DNA of 64,000 nt from Streptoalloteichus hindustanus (GCF_900129375.1 NZ_FQVN01000001.1:1116001-1180000); one strand, 5' to 3'; shown: positions 26,719-35,798, numbered from the stretch's first letter. Numbers and translations: made by a program. Notes: generated by a model not told the origin, from the letters alone.

Positions 26719-27483
26719 TCAGCGCCGGGGCTCCCAGCGGAACCACCGCCACGCCGCGAGGACCGCGACCGCCGCCCACGCCGCCGACACCCCGATCGCC
26801 GGCAACGCCGAGGCGAACTGCTCCCCGAAGCCCACCCGCGTGCCGTCCCACCGCGCGCCCACCCATCCGGTGCGGACCAGCTCGGTGACCCCGCCGCCGG
26901 GAACGGCCAGCGTGATCCACCGGAGCGTCTCGTGCTTCGAGACCATCGACAGGAACACCGCGGCCATCGCGCCCAGGAACACCGGCATCGTGGTGATCTG
27001 CGCCGTCTCCGGGTTCGGGGTGAACACGGTGGTGGCCATGCCCGCCGCCGCGAACATCACCGCGCCGAGCACCACGGCCAGCCCCACGAGCAACGGGTTG
27101 CGCGGGGGAGCGGCGTCGGCCGCCGTGGTGGCCCCCAGCAGCAGCACCACCTGGACGAGGGCCAGCAGCACCGAGGGGCCGACCAGGCCGACCAGGACCG
27201 TCGCGTCCGACATCTCGCCGCTGCGCAGCCGCTTGAGGAACAGGTCCTGGCGCCGCGCGGTGAGCGCGGTCGTGATGGTCAGGTAGACCGTCATCAGCAG
27301 GATCTGGAGCACCTGGACGGCCGCGGTCAGCCCCCAGCCCTGCTCGCCGAAGCTGCCGCCGTTCGTCGCCAGCACCACGCCGACCAGTAGCGGCATGACC
27401 ACCGCGATGCTGGCGACCAGCTTGTTCCGCCACAGCAACCGGAACTCGGTGCGCCCCAGCGCGATCGCGTGCTTCGCGTTCAC
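26719..27483 (-). CDS. ABC-2 type transporter permease
   Basis: A 254-residue membrane protein with six predicted helices, beginning HAIALGRTEFRLLWRNKLVA, the usual cytoplasmic lead of ABC-2 permeases. Later segments include LVGLAVVLGAVMFAAAGMAT and a C-terminal VSAAWAAVAVLAAWRWFRWEP. The GTG at 27483 overlaps the stop of the ATPase gene as GTGA, so the two are coupled and form one exporter. The divergent two-component genes next to it suggest that the exporter is their target, as in DesK/DesR-type and antibiotic-efflux loci. The substrate is unknown. Confidence 0.87.
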   Translation of the reverse strand: MNAKHAIALGRTEFRLLWRNKLVASIAVVMPLLVGVVLATNGGSFGEQGWGLTAAVQVLQILLMTVYLTITTALTARRQDLFLKRLRSGEMSDATVLVGLVGPSVLLALVQVVLLLGATTAADAAPPRNPLLVGLAVVLGAVMFAAAGMATTVFTPNPETAQITTMPVFLGAMAAVFLSMVSKHETLRWITLAVPGGGVTELVRTGWVGARWDGTRVGFGEQFASALPAIGVSAAWAAVAVLAAWRWFRWEPRR

Positions 27484-28412
27484 CCCGCCACCCCCGCCCG
27501 CTCGACGGCGCCGCGCACGCCGTGGAAGACGTCCTCCAGGGACGCGTGGCTGGCCCGCAGCCGCGACAGCCGGACGCCCCGCTCGTTCGCCCACCCGACC
27601 AGCACGCCCAGGTCGTGCTGCAGGTCGGCGGTGCTCAGCTCCACCCGCTGGTCGAGCACGTGGCTGGTCAGCACGGCCGGCAGCGGGGGCAACTCGGCCG
27701 CCGTGAGCCCGGCCGGCAGCGCGAAGGAGATCCGGGAGGGCTCGGTGGCCAGCACGTCGGCCAGCGTCCCCTCGACCGCCACCACCCCCCGGTGCATGAT
27801 CGCGAGCCGGTCGGCCAGCTCCTCGGCCTCCTCCAGGTAGTGCGTGGTGAGCAGCACGGTGGTGCCCTCGGCCAGCAGCGTCCGGACCAGGTCCCAGGTG
27901 CGCCGGCGGGACTCCGGGTCCAGCCCGGTCGTCGGCTCGTCCAGGAACAGCAGCTCCGGCCGGGCCAGCACGGCCAGCGCGAGGTCCAGCCGACGGCGCT
28001 CGCCGCCGGAGAGCTGCTTGACCATCACCCGGGCGCGGTGGCCCAGGTCGAGCAGCTCCAGCACGTCCAGCCGGCGCCCGCCGGTGGTGACCGACGCCCA
28101 CAGCTCGACGGTCTCCGCCACGGTGAGCTCCCCGGCGAAGCCGCTCTCCTGCAGCATGATCCCGATCCGGGGCCGCAACCGGGCCTTGTCCGCCACCGGG
28201 TCCATCCCGAGCACGCGCACGGTGCCCGCGCTGGCCGCGCGGTGCCCCTCCAGCGTCTCCACCGTGGTCGTCTTGCCAGCGCCGTTGGTGCCCAGCAGCG
28301 CGAACAGCTCGCCCCGCCGCACCGAGAGGTCGATGCCCCGCACCGCCTCGAACGAGCCGTACCGGCAGCGCAGCCCGGTCGCCTCGATCACCAACTCCGT
28401 CACGCGGACCAT
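27480..28412 (-). CDS. ABC transporter ATP-binding protein (drug-export type)
   Basis: A 310-residue ATPase. It has Walker A LLGTNGAGKTTTVE, Q-loop GIMLQESGF, signature QLSGGERRRLDLAL, Walker B LLFLDEPTTGLD and H-loop LLTTHYLEEAEEL, then a roughly 90-residue C-terminal extension typical of DrrA/CcmA-like exporters. The start could be ATG 28412 or the GTG at 28403 (VTELVIEATGL); neither has a clear ribosome binding site. It is the first gene of the exporter operon and is divergent from the kinase gene at 28547, with a 134-bp shared promoter region. Confidence 0.9.
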   Translation of the reverse strand: MVRVTELVIEATGLRCRYGSFEAVRGIDLSVRRGELFALLGTNGAGKTTTVETLEGHRAASAGTVRVLGMDPVADKARLRPRIGIMLQESGFAGELTVAETVELWASVTTGGRRLDVLELLDLGHRARVMVKQLSGGERRRLDLALAVLARPELLFLDEPTTGLDPESRRRTWDLVRTLLAEGTTVLLTTHYLEEAEELADRLAIMHRGVVAVEGTLADVLATEPSRISFALPAGLTAAELPPLPAVLTSHVLDQRVELSTADLQHDLGVLVGWANERGVRLSRLRASHASLEDVFHGVRGAVERAGVAG

Positions 28413-28546
28413 GCTGGTCGGCGGACGCGGCCGCCCCCAGTGCGCGACCGCACCGACTCCCCGTGGGAATCGCCTGGTCGGGCCCATGACAAATGTCATG
28501 GTCATCGACGCGGGTCGCGGGTTTCCGCTGGGTAGCGTGCTGGGGC

Positions 28547-29764
28547 GTGGGTGGGAAGAGGGAGAGCGGGTCCGGCGCGCCGGACCGCCTGCGGGGGCTG
28601 CGCGCGTTCACCAAGTGGTCGCTGCTGGCGTACGGCGTCGTCATGCCCCTGATGCCGGCGTTGGTGATGTTCAGCGCACCGCGTGTCTCCGCCGGCTGGC
28701 CGGCCGACTGGCCGGTCGGTGTCGCGGCGCTGGTGGTCTTCGGCGCGCTGCACGGCCGGCTGCTGATGCGGGGGATGGAGGGTTACGGCCACGCGCACTG
28801 GCGGGACCGCGGCATCCTGGTCGCCCAGGCGTACTCGCTCGCGGTCTGGGCCGCCGCCCTCGCCCTCGACGCCTCGGGCGGACTGTGGTGCACCCTGCCC
28901 CTGGCGGCGGCGGGCGCCGCCGCCGCGTTGCTGCCCCGGAACCAGCGGTGGACGCAGGTCGTGGTGATGGTGGCCCTCACCGCCGGGTTGGCCGTGGTCG
29001 GCGGCTACGACCTCGCCGGCTTGCTCAGCGTGTTGTTCCTCGCCGCCGCGCTGATCTGGCCGGCGCCCATGCAGGTGTGGCTGTGGGACGTCGGCCTCCA
29101 GCTCGACCGCGCCCGGGCCACCGAGGCCGAGCTGGCCGTGGTCAAGGAGCGGCTGCGGTTCGCGGCCGACCTGCACGACATCCTCGGCCACAGCCTGGAG
29201 GTCATCGCGCTCCGGGCCGAACTCGCGACCCGGCTGCCGGACGTCGACGCGGCGCGGGAGACGATGACGGAGGTCCGGCGGACGGCGCGGGACGCGTTGC
29301 GGGAGGTGCGCGAGGTGGTTCGGGGGTACCGGCACGCCGACCTGGCCACCGAGCTGACCGCCGTCCGGTCGCTGCTCGGCTCCGCCGGCATCCACTGCCG
29401 GGTCACCGGGGAGCCGCGCGGCCTGGCCGCCGAGCACCAGGCCGTGCTCGGCCTGGTGCTGCGGGAGGCGATCACCAACGTGCTGCGGCACGCCCAGGCC
29501 ACCGAGTGCTCGATCAGCTTCGAGACCGGCGGGGAGGAGACCCGGTTGACCGTCGTGAACGACGGGGTGAGCGCCCGAGCGGACGGCGGCGCCGACAGCG
29601 GGGGCGACGGCGGGCCGGCCGACGGGGCCGCGGACGGCACCGGGCTGGACGGGCTGGCCGCCCGGCTGGCGGCGGTGGGCGGCCGGCTCCGGGGCGGCCC
29701 GGAGCCGGGCGGCCGGTTCCGCGTGTGCGCGGCCGTGCCGAGGACCGGGGAGGTGGCGGCGTGA
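28547..29764 (+). CDS. DesK-like sensor histidine kinase
   Basis: A 405-residue membrane kinase. Five or so hydrophobic segments (about 25-185) form the sensor, followed by a coiled segment and the HisKA_3 dimerisation domain, with phosphoacceptor His210 in FAADLHDILGHSLEVIALRA. The HATPase domain (about 285-400) has LREAITNVLRHAQAT (N-box) and GTGLDGLAARLAAVGG. A Gly/Asp-rich insertion lies in the ATP lid (ADGGADSGGDGGPADGAAD region). GTG 28547 follows TAGCGT by nine bases, suggesting a leaderless transcript. Its stop overlaps the regulator start. The pair probably controls the divergent exporter. Confidence 0.9.
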   Translation: MGGKRESGSGAPDRLRGLRAFTKWSLLAYGVVMPLMPALVMFSAPRVSAGWPADWPVGVAALVVFGALHGRLLMRGMEGYGHAHWRDRGILVAQAYSLAVWAAALALDASGGLWCTLPLAAAGAAAALLPRNQRWTQVVVMVALTAGLAVVGGYDLAGLLSVLFLAAALIWPAPMQVWLWDVGLQLDRARATEAELAVVKERLRFAADLHDILGHSLEVIALRAELATRLPDVDAARETMTEVRRTARDALREVREVVRGYRHADLATELTAVRSLLGSAGIHCRVTGEPRGLAAEHQAVLGLVLREAITNVLRHAQATECSISFETGGEETRLTVVNDGVSARADGGADSGGDGGPADGAADGTGLDGLAARLAAVGGRLRGGPEPGGRFRVCAAVPRTGEVAA

Positions 29765-30366
29765 TCCGGGTTCTGCTGGTCGACGACGAGCACCTGATCC
29801 GGGGCGCGGTCGCCGCGCTGCTCGCGCTGGAGCCGGACATCGACGTCGTGGCGCAGGAGGCCGACGGGCCGGCCGCGCTGGCGGCGGCGCGGGCGCTCCG
29901 CCCGGACGTGGCCGTGCTCGACCTGGAGATGCCCGGCATGGACGGGGTCGCGCTGGCCGAGGCGCTGGCGAAGGAGCTGCCGGAGACCCGCACCGTGATC
30001 GTCACCCGGCACGCCCGGCCCGGCGTGCTCCGCCGCGCGTTGTCGGTGGGCGTGCTGGGGTTCGTGCCGAAGACGGCGGAGGCGCAGTCCCTGGCGGACG
30101 TGGTGCGGCAGGCGCACGCCGGTCGCCGCTACGTCGACCCGGGGCTGGCCACGGAGGCGTTGCTCGTCGGGGAGTGCCCGCTGACGCCACGGGAGCTGGA
30201 CGTCCTCCGCGCGTCCCTGGCCGGCGCCGCCGTTCCGGCGATCGCCAGGGAGCTGCACCTGTCCGCCGGGACGGTGCGCAACTACCTGTCTTCGGCCATG
30301 GCCAAGCTGGACGCCGGGACCCGGCACGAGGCGGCGCGGCGGGCCTGGGAGCTCGGCTGGCTCTGA
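29761..30366 (+). CDS. LuxR-family response regulator (DesR-like)
   Basis: A 201-residue regulator. The receiver domain (1-120) has acidic pocket Asp8-Asp9 and phosphoacceptor Asp54 in VLDLEMPGMDG, with the signalling Thr in VIVTRHARPG and Lys in FVPKTAEAQ. The C-terminal LuxR-type HTH (about 140-200) has LTPRELDVLRASLAG and HLSAGTVRNYLSSAMAKL. GTG 29761 overlaps the kinase stop as GTGA. The natural target is the ABC-2 exporter operon divergent from this pair; no operator could be assigned by eye in the shared promoter. Confidence 0.93.
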   Translation: MIRVLLVDDEHLIRGAVAALLALEPDIDVVAQEADGPAALAAARALRPDVAVLDLEMPGMDGVALAEALAKELPETRTVIVTRHARPGVLRRALSVGVLGFVPKTAEAQSLADVVRQAHAGRRYVDPGLATEALLVGECPLTPRELDVLRASLAGAAVPAIARELHLSAGTVRNYLSSAMAKLDAGTRHEAARRAWELGWL

Positions 30367-30417
30367 CGCGGCGCGCGGCGCGCGCCGTGCGACCGCCGGC
30401 GGACGGCGGCCGGAACG

Positions 30418-30475
30418 CCGCACGCCCGCGGGTCGGACGCTGGCCCGCTGCCAGCGTCGCCCCACGGGCGTGCGG
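30418..30475. terminator. Nested hairpin between convergent genes
   Basis: CCGCACGCCCG (30418-30428) pairs perfectly with 30465-30475. Inside it a second perfect 8-bp hairpin is formed by GACGCTGG (30436-30443) and CCAGCGTC (30451-30458). It lies between the regulator stop and the convergent ATPase stop, so it probably terminates both transcripts. Confidence 0.75.
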
Positions 30476-30495
30476 TGTGGACGACCGGGAGCCGG

Positions 30496-31611
30496 TCAGC
30501 GGCGAGCCCGGCCGCGGCCGCCCGACTTGTTCCGGTTCTTCGCGCCGTTCCGGTTGCCGCCCTGCCCGTTGCGGTGGGGCTTGGCCTTCGGCGCGGCGGC
30601 GGCCTCGGCCTTGACCGGGGTCGCCGCCTCGTCAGCGCCCTGGTCCGTTCCCCTGTCCGCGTCCTTGGCCGGGCCCCGGTCGGCGGCCTGGTCAGCGTCC
30701 TGCTCGCTGGCCTGCTCGCTGGCCTGGTCGGTGGCCCGCGCGGACGACTGCTTGGCGGTCGCCGGCTTGGCCGCCACCCGGTGGCCGTTGGTCGACGCGC
30801 CGGCCGAGCTGTTCGCGCTGTCCGTGCCGGCCGCGTCGCTCTCGGCCGGCCGGTCGTGCAGCAGGCGCGCCACCTCCGAGCGCAGGGCCACGAAGGCCTC
30901 CGACTCGCGGGTGGTGATCTGGTCCCGCTGCGCGGGCAGGTCGACGTCGAGCGTCCGCACGACCCTGGCCGGGGACTTCGACAGCACCACGACCCGGTCG
31001 CCCAGGTACACGCTCTCGTCGATGTCGTGCGTGACCAGCAGGATCGTCGTGTCGTGCTCGCGGCGGACCCGCAGCAGCAGGTCCTCCAGCTCGAACCGGG
31101 TCTGCGCGTCCACCGAGGCGAACGGCTCGTCCATCAGCAGCAACGCCGGCCGGTAGGCCAGCGCCCTGGCGATGGCGACCCGCTGCTGCATGCCGCCGGA
31201 GAGCTGCCACGGGTACTTGCCGGCGGCGCCGGCCAACCCCACCTGCTCCAGCGCCTGCCGCGCCCGCTCCGCGCGCTCGGCCCTGCCCAGCGCCTTCTTC
31301 AGCGGGAACTCCACGTTCCGCTGCACCGACAGCCAGGGGAACAGGGACCGGCTGTAGTCCTGGAACACCACGGCCAGGTCCGACGGCACGCCGTCGACGA
31401 CGTCGCCGTGCAGCCGCACCTGCCCCTCGGTCGGCCGGATGAGCCCGGAGATCGAGCGCAGCAGGGTCGACTTGCCACAGCCGGACGGACCCACGATGCA
31501 CACCAGCTCGCCCGCGTTCACGGTGAACGTCAGGCCGTCGACAGCGACGTGCTCACCGTCCTTCGAGTGGTAGCGGTGGCCGAGGCCGGTCACGTCGAGC
31601 ATGGTCGGCAC
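30496..31611 (-). CDS. NitT/TauT-type ABC transporter ATPase with long disordered tail
   Basis: About 371 residues. The ATPase (about 1-252) has Walker A GPSGCGKST (41-49), Q-loop VVFQDYSRSLFPW, signature LSGGMQQR (137-144), Walker B LLLMDEPFASVD and H-loop LLVTHDIDES. It is like the SsuB/TauB/NrtD enzymes that drive sulfonate, taurine or nitrate uptake. The last 119 residues are unusual: an Ala/Asp/Gln/Ser-rich stretch, then a basic Gly/Asn/Arg tail ending GNRNGAKNRNKSGGRGRARR. GTG 31611 has GGGAGGGG at good spacing; ATG 31602 is the alternative. The permease gene ends one base before. Confidence 0.88.
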   Translation of the reverse strand: MPTMLDVTGLGHRYHSKDGEHVAVDGLTFTVNAGELVCIVGPSGCGKSTLLRSISGLIRPTEGQVRLHGDVVDGVPSDLAVVFQDYSRSLFPWLSVQRNVEFPLKKALGRAERAERARQALEQVGLAGAAGKYPWQLSGGMQQRVAIARALAYRPALLLMDEPFASVDAQTRFELEDLLLRVRREHDTTILLVTHDIDESVYLGDRVVVLSKSPARVVRTLDVDLPAQRDQITTRESEAFVALRSEVARLLHDRPAESDAAGTDSANSSAGASTNGHRVAAKPATAKQSSARATDQASEQASEQDADQAADRGPAKDADRGTDQGADEAATPVKAEAAAAPKAKPHRNGQGGNRNGAKNRNKSGGRGRARR

Positions 31612-31612
31612 G

Positions 31613-32401
31613 TCATCCCCTCCCAGCCGGCTGCCAGGCCAACGCCCGGCGCTCCCCGGCGAGCAACAGCGTGTTGAACAGGTAGCCGAGCACACCGAGC
31701 AGCACGATGCCCGCCCACATGGCGGGCAGCTCGAACTGCCGCTGCGCGTAGAGGAGCTGGTAGCCGATGCCGTTGGTGGCGCCGACCAGCTCGGAGATCA
31801 CCATCAGGATCAGCGCCAGGGACAGGCTCACCCGCAGCCCGGCGAAGATCTTCGGCAGCGCCGACGGCAGCACGACGCCGAGCAGCCACTGGTGCCGGGG
31901 CAGCCGGAAGGCCCGGGCGGTCTCGACCTTGACCGAGTCCACCGCCCGCGCGCCGTCCACGCTGTTGAGCACGACCGGCCACAGCGTGCCGAAGATGATC
32001 GTGGCGAGCTGCATCGGCGTGCCGATCTTGAACAGCACCAGGAAGACCGGCACCAGCGTGGGCGGCGGGATCGCCCTGGCGAAGGCCAGCAGCGGGCCGA
32101 CGTAGTCCATCGCGACCCGCGACCGGCCCAGGGCCACGCCCAGCGCCACGCCGACGACGGAGGCCAGCGCCCAGCCACCCAGCGTGCGCAGGATGCTGGG
32201 CAGCACGTCGTCGAAGACCTCGTCGCTCAGCAGGAGCTGGGAGGCGGGGCCGGACAGCCACCGGTCCCTGATCGTGCCGAGGATGGTTTTCGGGGTGGGG
32301 AAGAACGGGCTGGCCGCCGCGCGGGTGGCCAGCTCCCAGGCGACCACCAGCGCGGCGAACACGCCCCAGCGCTGCAGGAACTGCTTCAGCCTGGCGTTCA
32401 C
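31613..32401 (-). CDS. NitT/TauT-type ABC transporter permease (second)
   Basis: A 262-residue permease of the SsuC/TauC class with six predicted helices. It has ASPFFPTPKTILGTIRD after helix 1 and a conserved cytoplasmic loop VKVETARAFRLPRHQWLLGV, the EAA-like ATPase contact. GTG 32401 overlaps the stop of the preceding permease as GTGA. Two non-identical permeases in one operon indicate a heterodimeric channel, which is less usual for this importer class than a homodimer. Substrate not determined. Confidence 0.88.
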   Translation of the reverse strand: MNARLKQFLQRWGVFAALVVAWELATRAAASPFFPTPKTILGTIRDRWLSGPASQLLLSDEVFDDVLPSILRTLGGWALASVVGVALGVALGRSRVAMDYVGPLLAFARAIPPPTLVPVFLVLFKIGTPMQLATIIFGTLWPVVLNSVDGARAVDSVKVETARAFRLPRHQWLLGVVLPSALPKIFAGLRVSLSLALILMVISELVGATNGIGYQLLYAQRQFELPAMWAGIVLLGVLGYLFNTLLLAGERRALAWQPAGRG

Positions 32402-33165
32402 GACGCCTCCCCGACCGCGGCGCTCCACGCGAACAGCCGGCGCTGCGCCCACTCCAGCCCGGCGTTGACGAGGTAGCCCACCAGGCCGGCGACCACCGTG
32501 CCGGCGAACACCAGGTCCATCCGGCCGCTGCCGCTGCCGGACTCCAGGATGAACCGGCCGAGGCCGCCGCTGGCGCCGGCCAGGAACTCCACGCTGACCA
32601 CGACGATCAGCGCGACCGCCGCCGACAGCCGGATGCCGGTCGCCACGAACGGCGCCGCGCTGGGCAGCGACACCCTGGCCAGCACCGGCCACCGGCCGAG
32701 GCCGAAGGAACGGGCGGTGTCGACCAACTTCGGATCCACCTCGTCCATGGCGTAGATGGTGTTGAACAGGATCGGCCACACCGCCGCGTACACCGCGAGG
32801 GAGATCTTGGTGTCCGGGCCGATGCCGAACACCATGATCGCCAGCGGGATCAACGCCACGGACGGGATGGGCCGCAGGAACTCGACGACGGCCTTGGCTC
32901 CGTGCCGCAGCGCCGGCACCGTGCCGAGCAGCAGGCCGGCGGGGACGGCGACGGCCACCGCGATGCCGAGCGCGATCGCCCACGCCAGCACCGTGGCGAT
33001 CAGGTCGAGGACGAACGCCCGGTCGGCCAGCAACTCGACCAGCCGGGTCAGGACGACCGAGGACGGGGGAAGGTACCCCGGGGGCGCGATGCCGGACCGG
33101 CCGACGACCTCGCCCACGGCGAGGAACCCGACCAGTCCGACCAGCCCGCGAACCGTTCTCCGCAT
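32398..33165 (-). CDS. NitT/TauT-type ABC transporter permease (first)
   Basis: A 255-residue permease with six predicted helices, opening RRTVRGLVGLVGFLAVGEVV and carrying the class signature GYLPPSSVVLTRLVE. The ATPase-contact loop reads VDTARSFGLGRWPVLARVSLP. It is related to the second permease but clearly diverged. ATG 33165 is chosen (GGGA upstream); an in-frame GTG at 33174 is two bases after the binding-protein stop and also possible. It is the second gene of a four-gene uptake operon. Confidence 0.88.
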   Translation of the reverse strand: MRRTVRGLVGLVGFLAVGEVVGRSGIAPPGYLPPSSVVLTRLVELLADRAFVLDLIATVLAWAIALGIAVAVAVPAGLLLGTVPALRHGAKAVVEFLRPIPSVALIPLAIMVFGIGPDTKISLAVYAAVWPILFNTIYAMDEVDPKLVDTARSFGLGRWPVLARVSLPSAAPFVATGIRLSAAVALIVVVSVEFLAGASGGLGRFILESGSGSGRMDLVFAGTVVAGLVGYLVNAGLEWAQRRLFAWSAAVGEAS

Positions 33166-33176
33166 GGCTCCCACGC

Positions 33177-34202
33177 TCAGTTCGTCGCGTCGTCCAGGAT
33201 CAGCGGCTTCACGTCGAGCTGCTCGGTGAGCACGCCGTACGTCCGCATCAGCTCGGCGACCCGCTGCAGCCGGCTGTGCTCCATCGTGGTCGGGAAGCTG
33301 CCCAGGTTGACCAGCTTCGCGTCCTCCTCCTCCATCTTGAGCTGCTCGACCAGCTGGGCCTCGACCTTCTTGCGGTCGGCCTGGGCCGCGGCCTGGGCCT
33401 TCTTCATCGCCCGCTGGAACGCCTTGACCGTCTTCGGGTTCTCCTGCGCGAACTTGGCGCCGGTGACGTAGCCGGCGATGGGCAGCTCGGAGGTCGGGCC
33501 GGTCATCGAGTCCATGACGACGGTGGCGCCGGTCTTGCGCTGGGCCTGGGTGGCGAACGGCTCGATCACCGAGGCCGCGTCGATCCTGCCCTGGGCCAGT
33601 GCCGCGGGCATGTCCGGGAACGGCATCTCGACGATGCTGATCTTGTCCTTGTCGGACTTGATGTCGTTGGCCTCGAGCACCGAGCGCAGGGTCAGCTCGT
33701 TGACGTTGTTCCTGGTGTTCACGGCGACGGTCTTGCCGGCGAGCTGCTTCGGCCCGTCGATGCCGCTGCCGGGCCGGGTCAGCACCATGAACATGCCGGG
33801 CCGGGCCTGGTAGGCGTCGGAGACGATCCGCATGTCGAAGGTCTTCTTCGCGTGCGCCTGGAAGAACGAGATCCAGTTGCCGAAGGAGATGTCCAGGGCC
33901 CCGGCGGTCAGCAGCGGCACCGCGTCGGAGCCGCCGTTCACGGTCTTGAGGTCGACCTCGAGGCCCTCCTCCTTGAAGTAGCCCTCCTTGATGGCGATGT
34001 GCACGGGGGCGACGTCAATGGCCTTCATGACGCCCAGGGTGATCTTGGCTTTCTCGACCTTGTCGTTGCCGCCCGAGGGCGCGGAGGAGCCGCCGAGCAG
34101 GCTGCAACCGGAGAGCGTGACGGTGAGCAGGGCAGCGGCGGCCGTGCTCAGGAACCTGCGCAGCTGGGGAGACCGGCTGGGGGAGCCGGAGCGTCGCACC
34201 AT
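33177..34202 (-). CDS. NitT/TauT-type substrate-binding lipoprotein
   Basis: A 341-residue extracellular binding protein. The lipoprotein signal ends LTVTLSGC with Cys33 as anchor. The mature chain has the NMT1/SsuA fold signatures AIDVAPVHIAIKEGYFKEEG and ALAQGRIDAASVIEPF. Ligands of this family are small anionic or heterocyclic molecules (sulfonates, nitrate, thiamine precursors, aromatic acids). It is about one third identical by eye along its length to the orphan binding protein at 35799. It is the first gene of the operon and divergent from an aromatic-type flavin monooxygenase, so an aromatic acid is a reasonable ligand guess. ATG 34202 has GGGAG about eleven bases upstream. Confidence 0.88.
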   Translation of the reverse strand: MVRRSGSPSRSPQLRRFLSTAAAALLTVTLSGCSLLGGSSAPSGGNDKVEKAKITLGVMKAIDVAPVHIAIKEGYFKEEGLEVDLKTVNGGSDAVPLLTAGALDISFGNWISFFQAHAKKTFDMRIVSDAYQARPGMFMVLTRPGSGIDGPKQLAGKTVAVNTRNNVNELTLRSVLEANDIKSDKDKISIVEMPFPDMPAALAQGRIDAASVIEPFATQAQRKTGATVVMDSMTGPTSELPIAGYVTGAKFAQENPKTVKAFQRAMKKAQAAAQADRKKVEAQLVEQLKMEEEDAKLVNLGSFPTTMEHSRLQRVAELMRTYGVLTEQLDVKPLILDDATN

Positions 34203-34260
34203 TTCTTCAGCACTCCCTGGGGGATGGGTTGTGCACCCTTTATTCAGCGGACGACCAAAA

Positions 34261-34295
34261 TTACTAAAAGTTACTAGTTGTGACTTCAAGTAACT
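34261..34295. promoter_or_regulatory. AT-rich repeats in the divergent promoter of the uptake operon and monooxygenase
   Basis: TTACTA occurs at 34261-34266 and 34271-34276. AGTTACT (34269-34275) and AGTAACT (34289-34295) form a perfect 7-bp inverted repeat with a 13-base spacer. The base composition is far more AT-rich than its surroundings. It lies 59 bp before the binding-protein start and about 85-120 bp before the monooxygenase start, so one regulator could control both. Confidence 0.55.
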
Positions 34296-34379
34296 AGGTC
34301 GGGGAACATCCTATAGGGCAAGTTCGTATACCTTCCGTATGTGCGATCTCAAGATCTCGTTGCTTCCTCGCAGGTCAGC

Positions 34380-35585
34380 GTGACCAACTCGGGACCCGAT
34401 CCGGTGAGTGCGACGAAGGTCGCGGTGATCGGCGCCGGGCCGGCCGGACTGATCGTGGCCAACTTGTTGCGAAAAGCGGGTGTCGACTGTGTTGTTGTCG
34501 AGCGACACACGCGCGCGTACGTGGAACAACGTCCACGGGCCGGGATGATCGAGCACCGGGTCGTGGAAATGCTGCGCCGGCACGGCTTGGCGGATCGCCT
34601 CGACCAAATGGCTGACGCGCATACGTCGTGTGAATTCCGCATTGACGGTCGCCGTCACGAGATCGACTACTCCGCGCTGTACGGCGGCCGGCGGCACTAC
34701 GTCTATCCCCAGCAGGAGCTGGTGACCGACCTCGTGGCGGCGTTTCTCGGCACTGGTGGTGATCTTCGTTTTCAGGCGGAGGGCGTCCGGTTGCACGACC
34801 TGGACACCGAACGGCCCTCGGTCACCTACACCGACGCGGCCACCGGCCGGGCCGCCCGGATCGACTGCGACTTCGTGGCCGGCTGCGACGGCTTCCACGG
34901 CGTGAGCCGGGCCAGCGTCCCCGCCGGCGCGCTGACCGAGTACAGCCACCACCACGGCATCAACTGGTTGAGCGTCCTCGCGGCCGCCCCGCCCTCGACC
35001 AGGTCGGTCATCTACGCGATCCACCCCGACGGCTTCGCCGGGCACATGCTGCGCAGCAGCACGGTGAGCCGGTTCTACCTCCAGTGCCCGGTGGGCGACA
35101 GCGTCGACAACTGGCCCGACGAGCGGGTCTGGGCTGAGCTGCGCAAGCGGCTCGCCCTGCGGGACGAGCGGTGGACCCTCACCGAGGGGCCGATCACCGA
35201 GAAGCGCATGCTCGACATGCGCAGCTTCGTCGTCGAGCCGATGGGCCACGGCCGGCTCCACCTCGCCGGCGACGCCGCGCACGTCATCACCCCCGTCGGC
35301 GGCAAGGGGATGAACCTGGCCCTGCACGACGGGGAGCGGCTCGCCGAGGCGCTGGCGGCCCACTACGCGGGCTCGGACGCGCTGCTGGGCGCCTACTCGG
35401 AGACCTGCCTGCGCCGCGTCTGGCGCTGTCAGGAGTTCTCGCGGTGGATGACCGAGATGCTCCACGCGCCGGCCGGCGAGGGCGGCGCGTTCCAGCGCCG
35501 ACTGGCGGTGGCTCGCCTGGAGCACATCCTCTCCTCCCCCGTCGCGGCGGCGGCCTTCGCCGAGGACTACCTGGGCCAGGACTGA
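34380..35585 (+). CDS. FAD-dependent aromatic hydroxylase, 4-hydroxybenzoate 3-monooxygenase-like
   Basis: About 401 residues of a class A flavoprotein monooxygenase. It has the FAD/NAD-fold fingerprint VAVIGAGPAGLIVANLLRKA, the DG-type motif DFVAGCDGFHGVSRASVP, and the GD motif HLAGDAAHVITPVGGKGMNLA. EQRPRAGMIEHRVVEML also matches PobA. The most likely reaction is NADPH- and O2-dependent ortho-hydroxylation of a 4-hydroxybenzoate-like acid, but the substrate is inferred. The start is uncertain: GTG 34380 gives a usual short lead, GTG 34341 adds 13 residues. It is divergent from an ABC importer and followed by a second binding protein, suggesting one catabolic locus. Confidence 0.85.
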   Translation: MTNSGPDPVSATKVAVIGAGPAGLIVANLLRKAGVDCVVVERHTRAYVEQRPRAGMIEHRVVEMLRRHGLADRLDQMADAHTSCEFRIDGRRHEIDYSALYGGRRHYVYPQQELVTDLVAAFLGTGGDLRFQAEGVRLHDLDTERPSVTYTDAATGRAARIDCDFVAGCDGFHGVSRASVPAGALTEYSHHHGINWLSVLAAAPPSTRSVIYAIHPDGFAGHMLRSSTVSRFYLQCPVGDSVDNWPDERVWAELRKRLALRDERWTLTEGPITEKRMLDMRSFVVEPMGHGRLHLAGDAAHVITPVGGKGMNLALHDGERLAEALAAHYAGSDALLGAYSETCLRRVWRCQEFSRWMTEMLHAPAGEGGAFQRRLAVARLEHILSSPVAAAAFAEDYLGQD

Positions 35586-35798
35586 GCCGGACCCGCCCGA
35601 CCCGCCCGGCTCCCCGGTGGACGCGGGCGGGGCGCCCGGCCAGCGGCGCGGCCGGTCGGTCGCCCCGCGGTCGCGACCCCGCGGGTGGCGGCGATTCTCA
35701 CCGAGGCCGCGCGCGACGGCCAGGGTCGAACGTCCACCCGCCGGCGGCGCGCCGGTCCGCCTCACCCCGGCGGAGGCGGCTCCCGACGCCACCGCGGC

